The notes below the pieces were generated by a model. That model was given only the letters and a program-made list of their open reading frames with translations, was not told the DNA's origin and made no database searches. From NCBI GenBank assembly GCA_003254885.1, contig QANT01003490.1, positions 1 to 60,739 of the forward strand: a stretch of 60,739 nucleotides of DNA. The letters are read 5' to 3'. Below, piece by piece: positions 50,289 to 60,739 of the stretch. Each line of letters opens with the position of its first letter. Position 1 is the stretch's first letter. Position numbers and translations under genes: made by a program. This stretch comes from Purshia tridentata. Its lineage: Eukaryota > Streptophyta > Magnoliopsida > Rosales > Rosaceae.

Positions 50289-52235
50289 GTCACAGAAATA
50301 CCTCTATGCCTTATAAAGAAATGCAATACTGCTGCATCAGTTGGGATTCCAAAATTTAAGATTTGCTTTATTTTCTCTGGCATTATGAGACTTTTCCCCT
50401 AATTTGAAAAGGCATATAGATTATAGGTACCACTAAAAATTCTGTTGTAACTTGTATATATTAATTAATTAAAGGGATCTTTGAAAGTCAGATATGAACA
50501 GTTTAATTAGGTTGTGTACAGTGGATTTAATTGTCTCTTCGACATACTCATCAAACTTACTTTTTATCAGATACTACGTCCAGAACCCTATGTTACCTTT
50601 GGAAGACAAAGAAGCAAAATCTTGAGTACCAGACCACATTAATTTTTCCACTGGTACAATTATATATGTATTATGTACCGAAAAGATCAATTCTTATATT
50701 GACATGATAATGTGATATTATTAATTTACTTAAATTCTAATATGTGTATAATTATTAATTTCTAAAACTTTAAAAAATACTCTTAAAAATGTGAAGTATT
50801 AAATATTAACTTATAAGGGTATTGAGCTATTTCCCTAATTGGGTAATAAAATTATTAGCTAAATTTTATAAAAATGCTACCTACTTTTCTTTTTCTACTT
50901 ATATATTAAAGTAAATGATTTTAACACCCAGATTTGGGCTTTTCTTTCCTTTGCAACCTTGTTGCTTTTATTAGTTTCTAAGCCAGCCCAAATACTTTGT
51001 TACCGGTCCACTTTTTAACTCTCCGTCATTTACTCTATTTCTCCATGAGTCTTCTATCTCTTTCCATCTCTCTGAAGCAGATCTGGGTTTCCACTCTTCT
51101 ATCTCTTTGTCTCCCTCTCCATCTTTTCGTCTCCCTCTCCATCTATCTCCATCTCTCTAAATCTATGGTGCCTTCCCCTCACCTCCGCGACCTCCATAGA
51201 CGGTGACCAGAAGAACAAGATTGATGACTTTGTTGCCATCAAGTTGATTGATTTCCTCAAATGTGAGATTTTGATGCTCAGTCGACCACTGCTACCTACG
51301 ATCCAGGTTCTTGCTCATAAATCTGAGCGGGGAGGCGATACTAGTTATCAGGTTCTTGCTAATGGATCTTGTTCTGAAATTTTAACTCAAATTACAAGAA
51401 CCTGACATTTCTTTTATAATATAGGTAGATTTCACGTTGTAGCCTTATACTATTGAATTTTGTAGTGAGAAGAAAATATATTAATATTAATTTTGGTGAA
51501 TTTATAATTGAGTATGGATAATTGATGGATGGATGGATGGATAGATGATTGTAGTGAGAAGAAAATATATTAATATAGATTTTAGTGAATTTATAATTGA
51601 CTATGGATAATTGATGGATGGATGGATGGATAGATGGGAGGGTTAATTTTTCCTGCCTTGTAAAGACGACGATGGTGGGGGTGGGTTTGATGCATAGAGG
51701 CAATTTGTGGGGGTGGGACTAAGTCTGAGACCGCAGGGCTTTTGAATAAGCCTTGGATTTTGCATGTGATTTTTAACGCTTCATCTTTGGTCCTTTGGGA
51801 CTTGTCTCTCTGTTTATTTTAGTATAATGTAAGTATATTCTCGAAACTTTTCCAGTACACTAGTGTAGGATTAATAATCAAGTGTTCTGTGCCTTCCACA
51901 AATCAATGCAATGGTGTAGCACAGCACAGCACGAAATGCTTAGTGCTTGCTGATGTTGCATGTTACTCATCACATATATACCTAAACTAAACTTCTGACA
52001 TAAAACATATTTATTAGTATACAAATCTATATCCTAATATGAAAAAACGAATGTTATCAAAATTAAACATTGGAAATTTAATTCATCATTGGAAATTTAA
52101 TTAATCAATTCATTAGACAAAGAAATAAATTAATAATTGTTTGTTTTTGAGGATGTTTTGCAAGGTGTGCATGTGCCTGCTCATAGTGATTATTATTAGT
52201 ACCACTATTGCTTCATTTTGGAAACTGCTGCCCTT
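50289..52235. other. Intergenic DNA downstream of the ATS3-like gene
   Basis: AT-rich DNA. Between about 50940 and 51380 the composition is less AT-rich, with CTCTCTATCTC-type tracts and two copies of CAGGTTCTTGCT (about 51306 and 51350). No complete frame or known domain could be identified there. It may be a fragment of a gene or transposon. Confidence 0.4.
51461..51636. repeat. 89-bp tandem duplication with (GGAT)n
   Basis: TGTAGTGAGAAGAAAATATA recurs at 51461 and 51550. Each copy ends in a GATG/GGAT tetranucleotide tract (TGGATGGATGGATGGATAGA). The copies differ at a few bases. Confidence 0.88.
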
Positions 52236-52735
52236 ACTTAATATTGTTATTGCAAAAAGTAACAATAAGGCGATTGTTACTGACCGACAGTAAAAATAAG
52301 GCGATTGTTACTGTCGGACAGTAACAATAAAGCAATTGTTACTGTCGGACAGTAACAATAAAGCGATTGTTATTGTCGGACAGTAACAATAAGGCGATTG
52401 TTACTGTCCGACAGTAACAATTCTTTAGATATAGAAAAAAAGAAAAAAGAAAAAAAAAAGCTTTTATGCTATTTTGGATGTGTTTATACACAATAAAAAT
52501 GTAAGTTTTGTATAAATTGTGTTATTTTTAAGTTTTTTTATAAAGTAAAAATTGTTACTATTAAACAGTAACAATTCTCAAAAGTACTGTAGCACTATAG
52601 TAACACTGCTACAGTAACGCCGTTACAGTAGTAAATATTTTTTTAAAAAGTGGGCCGCTACAGTAATTTACTATAACGCCTAGGCCACATAAACAGTAAA
52701 TTTTTTGAAATGGGCTTTAAAAAAAATCACCCTAT
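52236..52735. repeat. Repeat family member with palindromic array and GCTACAGTAATTTACTAT tail
   Basis: Left part: the 31-bp palindromic array annotated separately. Right part: a region including GTAACGCCGTTACAG and GGGCCGCTACAGTAATTTAC, ending in TGGGCTTTAAAAAAAA. The same order of parts is found again at about 59040-59990, so this is a dispersed repeat and not random sequence. It has no coding capacity. Confidence 0.7.
52271..52422. repeat. Five-copy 31-bp palindromic tandem array
   Basis: Units begin at 52271, 52302, 52333, 52364 and 52395, an exact 31-bp period. Each holds a near-perfect palindrome with 12-nt arms, ATTGTTACTGTC and GACAGTAACAAT, separated by a single base. The central base is G in the middle units and C in the last. 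Units are joined by AAGGCG or AAAGC. Single-stranded, each unit could form a hairpin. Confidence 0.92.
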
Positions 52736-54490
52736 ATATTATGGTAATGGGATTTATGGTATTTTTAATTAAATTTAAATATAAATGACAACTATATAAA
52801 TTAAAAACCATAAATTTCTAAAATTATATATAGGTTTGATATCAATTATAGAAAAATGGCCCAAAATGGTACAAAATATCCCAAAATGGCCCAAAATGTC
52901 CAAAAATGTCTTTAAAAATGACCCAAAATGTGGCTCAACTTATGTTTAGTAAAGGCCCAATCCGAGCTAGACCGAATTGGTTTCTTGGTACGAACGGTAT
53001 TCAGTGTACCAGACTTTCGGTTTCAGTCTCAATCACCACGAGGCTAAACAGAGAGGTTCGATTCGGTTCCCCAACGCTAATTATATATATTGAGAATTAA
53101 CTTAAATTTAGAAAAAAGACATGCTGGTACTTTGTAGTAGAAATATCCAAGAGAACGTGCAATTTTCTTTTTAAATAATAGAGATAAAGATACTTAACTA
53201 TATAAAATCCAAGTGCATGCATGTAGTTGTTGGATATTTTGGTTGGAAGAGTTTTGGAATTGTCCATGCATCCAAATTCGATCCTCCTCCTCTAAATGGT
53301 TCAACGTTTATTTGACTAAAAAAAAACCAATTATACTAGGTTTAGGGATTTCAATTATCCAAATCTTAATCAAGATAGAAATAAAAACAACATGAAAGGT
53401 AGTTAATTTTTAAATTCTTAAACACATACTAACAGAAAGCTAAGGATTAAATTGATTAATTTAGAAAGCAGCCCTATATATTTATCATATTTTTAGTGTG
53501 TTTTAAAGCATAGTATATTAATTACTGTATTTTGTGTCTGGTGTCTTTGTTAAGACATCATTATTTAGAAGGCTTGGAAATCAGTGAATAAAAGATCGAT
53601 CAATCGATCAGTACTATTTGTTGTCCTAAAAAAACCAGTACTATTTGCTGTGCTGATAAAGAGGGTTTTGTCCTGTTTGGTGATCCATAAATAGAACTAA
53701 TGCTCTGACAATTAGAGGATTACTATTCATTATTTTCAATTAAGCACACAATTGGTGGCTTTGTTGTAAATCAAGTGGACAAGTGGACAAGTGGACAAGT
53801 GGACAAGTGGCAAGGAATTAAGATTGTAAAATAAAATTAAGAATTACAAAGAAAAGACAACACGTTGTTTGAAATGATCAAAAGCTTGTGGGGATCACCT
53901 CCGGATTTAAGCAATAGATTAGAGGAAGTTAATTAGCTCTTTGGCATCCGAAAATCTGTGCTATTGATTGAGATTGAGGATGACGTTACATCGAGATTAT
54001 CAAAATCAGATGTATTGTCAAACTTTTTTTTTTTTTGGCCAGATATTGTCAAACATTTGTAATGAAACACGACAAGTGCATATCCTCAAGTGCGGACTGC
54101 GGAGAGCGAAGTTATAGTGGCGCTGAGTAACGTAACTATTTTATATCTAATTTAAGTTTAAATGATGATTAATTTATAATTTGTAATTTCTATATTTATA
54201 AAAATTATATTATTAATTTTAATTTAATGAGATTTTTAATTTAAAGTCAATATTAAATGTATTTGAATATTTTCTTTTATGATCCAAATTATAATTTTTA
54301 TATTTTTCTATAGCACATATCTGGGTTGCTATTCCAGCTCGCACACTCACATGGCCCTCAAATTCCGGCATAGTGTGAGGTCTTGAGTTCCAAATGATAT
54401 CCATTTATGGCTATGGCCCTCAGTTTTCGGGCTGCTGTGGAGGGCCTTATAGAAGCCATTGGAGAACTTGGAAAATATATAATATCTGGG
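52736..54490. other. Intergenic DNA with simple repeats, no gene seen
   Basis: A CCCAAAATG-type micro-repeat lies at about 52857-52930. A five-copy 8-bp repeat lies at 53772-53810. The remainder is AT-rich. The short open frames are not protein-like. Confidence 0.5.
53772..53810. repeat. Minisatellite CAAGTGGA, five copies
   Basis: The 8-bp unit CAAGTGGA is repeated five times without interruption. Confidence 0.9.
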
Positions 54491-57400
54491 AGAGCCTTAG
54501 GGCCAATTTGGTTCACAATTTTGGAGCTCAGATATGGGAATGAGATTTTATTCCAATGTTTAGTATGTACACTGGTGGAAATCTGTTACTATTCACATAG
54601 GTAGATACCAATTTAGGGATAATTTGATACCCTTCAATCCTCTTGAATATGCAATCCCTCTTTATGAAAAAGCATTTATTGCATATTTTTATGACCAAGT
54701 ACTCTCATTATTGCAATTATATATATATATGATAAATAAAGTTATTATTGGAAAACAGTAAAAAAAAAAATTTCTTATTATTGCATAAACCAAACATTAG
54801 AGTTTAAATAAAATAAAATTATTTTTTGGTTATCATTCCTAACATTTCTAAACATTGTAATGGATATTTATTTCCATCCTCTGGAATGAGGAAGGGTATA
54901 AAATTTCCAAATAATCTATTATTGCTCTCAATTATTTGAACTAGTCAATTAAGATGAAGATACCTATATGGTTCTTTTTTCTAGTCGCATTTCATGACAC
55001 TTCAATTCTCACTGTCATAGTCATCATTAAAAATGAAACCATATATATGTAATTTGATGCACAGATTAATGCGTACATTTATGAGTTTGAATAATGATCT
55101 TTGTATGTATTTAACAATTAATTAATTAGATTTAGCATAAATGATATAAATGAAATTTTGCGTGAAAATTTGAACTTAGGACATTTTTCAAAAAAGTTGA
55201 GAGAAATACTACTAGATTAATATAAAGTTGTATATCATTGTTGAAGATTATTATTAGGCAAAATGACAATTTTTGTAGCTTTTGCATCGATCAACCGGAA
55301 TGTCTCCTTTATGTTATTTAATTTTTTATAGTTAGTCTTTTAGTCTTTTTCAGTTTAGATGCTAGATTTTAAGAGAACAAATGAGTTGTCAAACAATTGA
55401 ATTCAAAAACCATTTGCATTGTTGAGAGAGAGAGAGAGTGACGTGTGAAAAAGACCTGGGGGGATAGGATATGGGGGCAGAGTTGGTGGATCTCCCAAGG
55501 ACATTGAGGGAGGGAAGGGTCTCATTCATTCTTATGATCTTATCAGAAAGTCAATAAGGGGGGTTGGTTGGCCAGTTTGGCCTTTGCTACGTACCAGCTC
55601 TTCGCCTCTTTGCCTCTTAATTTGTTTCTTCTCTTCTCAAGGTTGGCCCTCGTGGGTCTGTCTTTTTATGACATCAAAACCCCATAAAATATAATATTAC
55701 ACGCTCAGTATATGGTACTAGCAGTAGTAGGTTAAAATCTTTGAGAGAGTGAGTGCCTCAGTATATATTTTCAGACCCACCTGCATCTCTCTCTCTCTCT
55801 GTCTGTGTCTGTGTGCGTGGCCTAAAATTCGGGGGGCTTTTCCTAGGACTGGAAAGGACACACGTAATGTTGGTACAATAATAATAGCTTTATCTGTGTC
55901 CCAAGCTAAGCAACATGCACAGCCCTCCTTTCCTTGTTCTGAACCAGCCAGCTGACCCAGCTTCCATACACGCATGTTTCACAGGAATCTTCAAAACTTG
56001 CACTGATTCACCAGAAAAAGCAATTACAATTTTTTTGTAACACCAACGCGCAACTATTGTTAGCTACTGCGTACGTGCGTATATATATTACACAATCTGA
56101 TTGCTTACAGTGTGACCCAATTAGAAGTAGCTATATATTAATTACAATAAGTTTACCAAGATCTATATATAAAATTGGTTTACAAGGAAGTGGTATTCAG
56201 ATACGGATATACTAATGCTAAATATTTGAGAGGTACCAAATTAAAGTCAAGTGGAACTAGTACGTGTTAGTAGACTTTAATTACCCTTAAAAATGCGCTT
56301 GGTGGTGTATGTCAAAAGTAGCAAATGATGTAGGAGTATGGTGATATATATTAATTTGTAGTTAAGGGCTTAATTAGGCAGTTGGGTAGGGTATATATGA
56401 GTGAGAGTGTGGGGGTGAGGGAAAGGGTATGGGGGCAGGTAATACACTACTGAAACTCAACTCCAACAACTAGTGCACTGCAGGAAGTCCATCTTAAAGA
56501 GTCCCCCGAGATTTAAGGGGAGAAAATGTGAGAGAGAGAGTAAAAGAGACCAATTCCCGATGGGGACTGTGAGAGAAAGAGAGGCCTCGTGGCCGACAGC
56601 CATAAGGTGCCCCTTAACTTCTCCTGCGTTGTTGACTTGGACCGCACGTGATCTCTCTCTCTCTCTCTCTCTCTGCAGCTTGACGCCATGCAGCAATTGG
56701 ATTGGGTAAAGCCCATGAAGAAAGACGGTTTTATTTTTTTATTTTTAATGACAACAATTCACAAACCATGTAAATGAGCAAATTATAATAAATAAGTTTC
56801 GTGAACTGGTATTTAGTTTAGTTGGTTGAAATAAAAGCTCATTTACGTATTTGAATTCGAGCTCTTTCCTTTTTTATAATAAACAAGTTTCAACAAAGTG
56901 CAAGTATTGGAGACCCACTACACTTGGAATGGGGCCATCGTCATTGAATTTTAGTTATTTGCGTATTTTGTACTCTTTTCACTAACCCCAAAAATCAATT
57001 GAATGTATTGACTAGGTAGCAGTCTCACTAGAAAAAATTATGGGATATAATCGATATTTAGTTATATGGTATAATTAAATTAATGTGTAATGAGTGTCTT
57101 ATTAGACAATGTGTTTATATTTTAGGATATAATATTTATATCAATTCATATTATAACACATAAATTGATTGTTCACGTGATAGTATATTAGTTATACACA
57201 ATATTTCAATTATATTAAAAATATTTTAGTTATTCATTTATCATTTTCATCATTTCTATATTTATCAAATATTGTACTTATTTATTCATTTCTATTTCCT
57301 CGACGAAATAGATACTACCATGCAAATAAATAAACACTATCATACACCTAGTCACCTAAGGGGTCAAAATAAACATTGCATAACGTGAGTTTTTTTAACA

Positions 57401-57980
57401 TCTTAAAAATAATAAATGGACCATTCTAGCATTTAATAGTTTAAGTGAATTATTTTATGATGGGTCCTTTTTAAGTATTTTTCTCTGGAAGAAACATGAA
57501 AACGGATATATTGACTTAGTCTGCCTAGAGGTTACGTGGATCCAAGAATTGGATTTGACATTAAGGATTCGTTTTTTAAAAAATCTTCTTTATGTCCTTT
57601 CAAGTACAACCTCCCTCAGAAAAACACCAAACTTCTTCGCAGCTTTACTCTGGTTAATTAGACATTTATATTTTACATCGGGACTATTCCAACCGATAAG
57701 TAGATGACAACATAAGAATTTATAAGAATAATAATAATCTATTAAGGAAATTATTTGGCCATTTCCAGAAAAAAAAGAAAAAAGAAAAAAAGAAAAAAAC
57801 CTCTACACTCTACCGCGAACAAAAATTATTGCTCAACAAAAGGATAGCTAGCACGATTTACACTGATTAGTCGTATATCTACAGAGTTCTAATAATAACA
57901 TTATTACACATTTACAATGGTAGCACTCCTCACGATCTAGAATTAAAATTACATGCAAGAGATTTACAATGAGTTAACTT
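54491..57980. other. Intergenic DNA with GA/CT tracts, no gene seen
   Basis: GA or CT tracts occur near 55423-55438, 55786-55800, 56530-56540 and 56650-56674, with a G-box-like GCACGTGA beside the last. The 55.4-56.7 kb part is less AT-rich than its surroundings and could hold an untranslated or noncoding transcript, but no frame, hairpin or known RNA was recognised. A possible degenerate SINE is noted near 56810-56880. Confidence 0.4.
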
Positions 57981-57989
57981 TAATTCAAG

Positions 57990-58550
57990 GGTTAAGTATA
58001 TTTTTGCTCTCTGTGTTTTATCAAAAAACAAATTTAGTACTTATAGTTTCAAAATTTCAATTTTAGTCCTTAAGTTTTCGTCTTTTGGTTATTCAGTAGT
58101 TTTTTGGTCATTTAGTAGTAATTTTTATTTAATGGTTAAAAATGAACGGTTCAAATCGACACAAAATGACCCGTGTATGCCCCACAAAGAAATCCCTCCT
58201 TTAGTGTTTTAAAAATATCTCCCCTTAAAAAGTAGGTACAAATAATATTATTTATTAATAAAAGACAAAAAGGTAAAATAGAATAATTAAAATTAAAAAA
58301 TACAAAATTATACCATTATTTTTAGCAACTCACTTCCTCACCACCATTATTTTAGAACCAATAAACTATTAAAAGTTTTAATTGAATGTTTAGAAAGGTT
58401 AATTGATACGCGTAACGCCCATGACAAGATACTAATATATGTTAAATTCAAAGTGACATGTATAAATGTATGTTTAAGGACCAAAATTACTAACAGATGA
58501 ACTCAATAGTACCAAAGTTGAAATTAGAATTTTGAAACCACGAGGATCAA
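57990..58550. mobile_element. Degenerate foldback element, about 560 bp
   Basis: The left arm has CAATTTTAGTCCTTAAG near 58050 and the right arm GTTTAAGGACCAAAATTAC near 58470. Further pairing between TTTAGTACTTATAG and CAATAGTACCAAAG surrounds these. The ends could not be fixed and no target duplication is visible. Confidence 0.5.
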
Positions 58551-58940
58551 ATTTGGTCCCCAAACTATTACACTTGTATCAGTTTAGTCCCCAAACTTTT
58601 AATTTGAAAAATTAAGGACTCTTTTGGCCAAAAAAAAAAAATTAAGAACTCTGAATTTTTTAATTTTGCTAATTGAAGATTTTTCCATCAATTTATACAT
58701 TTTTTTATTCAAATTTATGTTTTTATAGCACCATGTAAAGTTCTTTTTGAGGGCAAAATGGTTTCTTTCATTTAGATCTTACTATTTCTTCTTCATGCAT
58801 CATTTTTCCCTTTCATTTCTCACTAAATTTGGATGAAAAAGTCCTCAATTGGCAAATTTGAAAAAGTCAAAGTCCTTAATTTTCAAAATTAGAAGTCTGG
58901 AATCAAATTGATATAAGTGTAATAGTCTGGGGACCAAAAT
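58551..58940. mobile_element. Foldback MITE, about 390 bp
   Basis: The left end reads TTTGGTCCCCAAACTATTAC, continuing through CACTTGTATCA to AAATTAAGGAC. The right end is its complement: GTCCTTAATTTTCAAAATT, then TGATATAAGTGTAATAGTCT and GGGGACCAAA. Arms of about 80 bp are separated by AT-rich DNA. No open frame. Confidence 0.75.
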
Positions 58941-59036
58941 GACTATTTACTCTAAAATTAATTGATACCATATGTATCATCGGTTCCTTTTCTTTCCCAC
59001 AAGCAATATATATAATTAAACAACCACTTCCAATTG

Positions 59037-59650
59037 TTAATTTAAGTTATTTTATGGATTAGCATTTTTTTATTTTTTATTATAAGGTTTAGTATCTCCA
59101 ACCGTTTTTTCAATAAGATGATTTACCATCTAACAATAACAATAAGGTGATTGCTACTATCAGACACTAATAATAAACTAACAAAAAACAATAACAATAT
59201 GGTGATTACTGTCAAATAATAACAATACCGGATTGTTACTATTAGACAGTAACAATAACAATAACAATATCTTATTATTCTCTAACGGATAATTGCAATT
59301 TTTTTTAATTTGGTTTATAATGTTGTATTAATTTAAGTTATTTTATGGATTAGCATTTTTTTTATTTTTTATTATAAGGTTTAGTATCTCCAATCGTTTT
59401 TTCAATAAGATGATTTACCATCTGACAATAACAATAAGGTGATTGTTACTATCAGACACTAATAATAAACTAACAAAAAACAATAACAATATGGTGATTA
59501 CTGTCAAAAAATAACAATACTTTATTGTCACTGTTATCTGTCAAATAATAACAATACCGGATTGTTACTATTAGGCAGTAACAATAACAATATCTTATTA
59601 TTCTCTAACGGATAATTGCAATTTTTTTTTAATTTGGTTTATAATGTTGT
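59037..59650. repeat. Direct tandem duplication of about 291-323 bp, second member of the palindromic repeat family
   Basis: TTAATTTAAGTTATTTTATG starts at 59037 and again at 59328. Both copies proceed through GGTTTAGTATCTCCAA, ATAACAATAAGGTGATTG and CTCTAACGGATAATTGCAA. Copy 2 carries an internal addition around TTTATTGTCACTGTTATCTG. The ACAATAAGGTGATTGTTACT units match the array at 52.3 kb. Confidence 0.85.
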
Positions 59651-60000
59651 TGTTATTATTTGACAATGGCAATTCTCTAGATGTGGAGAAAAAAAAAAAC
59701 TAACAAGCTTCATTTTTTTATGCTATTTCTTATGTGTTATGCAAAAAAAAAAAAAATGTAATATTTGTAAAGTAGCCTTGTTTCTGGGTGTGAGAATTGC
59801 TATTGTTTGACAATAGCAATTTTCAAAATGTGGAAAAAAAATTGCAGTTCAAAAAAAAGTACTATGGTGCACTACAATAATGCCGTTATTATAGCTCTGG
59901 GTTTAAAAAAAAATGGGCTGCTACAGTAATTTACTATAGCGAGTGGGCTAGATGAACAATAAATTTTCTAAAATAGGCTTTAAAAAAAAACACTAATAAT
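59651..60000. repeat. Right part of the same repeat family
   Basis: TGGGCTGCTACAGTAATTTA at about 59912 and ATAGGCTTTAAAAAAAA at about 59973-59989 match the right end of the repeat at 52.65-52.73 kb. The CGTTAC-centred palindrome there corresponds to TGCCGTTATTATAG here. Confidence 0.7.
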
Positions 60001-60739
60001 AAATTTTAAATTGAATAAATTAAACTTTCTTTTATTTTGTTTGTCAACCCCATTAAATATAAATAATTAGTACATAGCTTAAATAAAAATAATTAAAGTT
60101 AGAACAGTCTCTTAGAGAACAAAAATTTTAAGTGGCAAATTTTATTCTTCAAATTACCACATAAGTTATCAAATCATAATTTAAACAGTAAATTTTGCTA
60201 GAGTCGGTAGGAAATGCTCTTTGTGCTTTCTCGGTAATTAATAAATTCATAAATATGAGTCTATTTTTTTGGGGGCAGGAAACATATATAGGTTATGCAT
60301 GAATTCACAAAACACAAAAATTATAGTAACACAAAACATAGCAACACAGAACACAAAATTATAGTAATTTGGAATCACATTCAAACTAATTTTGCTTAAT
60401 AACTTAATATTCAACCAAAAAAAAAAAAAAGTTTCAACTACATCCTTAATAATAAAGCCAGCAGATGAATTTGGTGTTACAAGCTTCACCAATTCTTTAT
60501 TTGCCTAAACAACCCTTTACTAAATTAAAGAGTTAAATTAAACTAACTTAGTAAAACTAAGGGTATAAATGTAAAATTAAGCCCTTAAAAAAACTAAAAA
60601 AGAAAAACAAAAACACCACCTTATTAGGTGGAGAGAGTGGGGAATTATAAAACAGTTAAAGTTTTCAAATTTTTTTAAAATAATTAACTAAAAAATAAAT
60701 AATATTAAATAAATAAAAAATTTTATATTTAGAAAATTT
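60001..60739. other. AT-rich DNA, nothing recognised
   Basis: No gene, RNA or bounded repeat is seen up to the window end. Confidence 0.5.

Noticed and set aside
52271..52422. CRISPR-like periodic array
   Set aside because: The units are tandem with no variable spacers, and this is a plant nuclear sequence. It is a palindromic satellite.

Overview
The window is nuclear DNA of a flowering plant. Genes are split by GT-AG introns, intergenic DNA is AT-rich, there are (CT)n/(GA)n tracts and many small foldback elements, and every recognisable protein is of eudicot type. A woody eudicot, possibly Rosaceae, would fit, but that is only an impression. No prokaryotic, viral or organellar gene block was seen. 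Splice sites were placed by hand; for the multi-exon genes every phase closes into one uninterrupted reading frame.

Layout. 1-3.4 kb: a small Mutator-like MITE and the leader of a phototropin gene. 3.5-11.9 kb (+): PHOT1, blue-light receptor kinase, 22 coding exons, 1020 aa. 12.6-13.5 kb: two related foldback elements. 15.1-17.3 kb (+): BTB/POZ protein of the At5g60050 type, 2 exons, 516 aa. 18.3-32.7 kb (-): largest subunit of RNA polymerase III (NRPC1/RPC1), 27 coding exons, 1419 aa, with two Tourist-like MITEs and an N-marked 120-bp duplication in its introns. 34.5-35.1 kb: hAT-type MITE with a perfect 8-bp target duplication. 35.5-36.5 kb (+): Lys/Glu-rich protein with three internal repeats and a telo-box upstream. 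38.0-38.9 kb (-): intronless GH18 chitinase-like gene. 40.3-42.7 and 45.1-47.6 kb (-): two intact LAC17-like laccase genes from a tandem segmental duplication, both with a degenerate miR397 target site. 49.5-50.3 kb (+): ATS3-like PLAT-domain secreted protein. 50.3-60.7 kb: no gene recognised; repeats, including a 31-bp palindromic array related to a larger repeat at 59-60 kb.

The genes are independently transcribed and form no pathway or operon. The only evident common history is the laccase pair. The least explained material is the palindromic repeat family at 52.3 and 59-60 kb, the roughly 0.9-kb insertion that separates the two laccase duplicons, and the set of nonautonomous elements. No convincing new multi-gene system is present.
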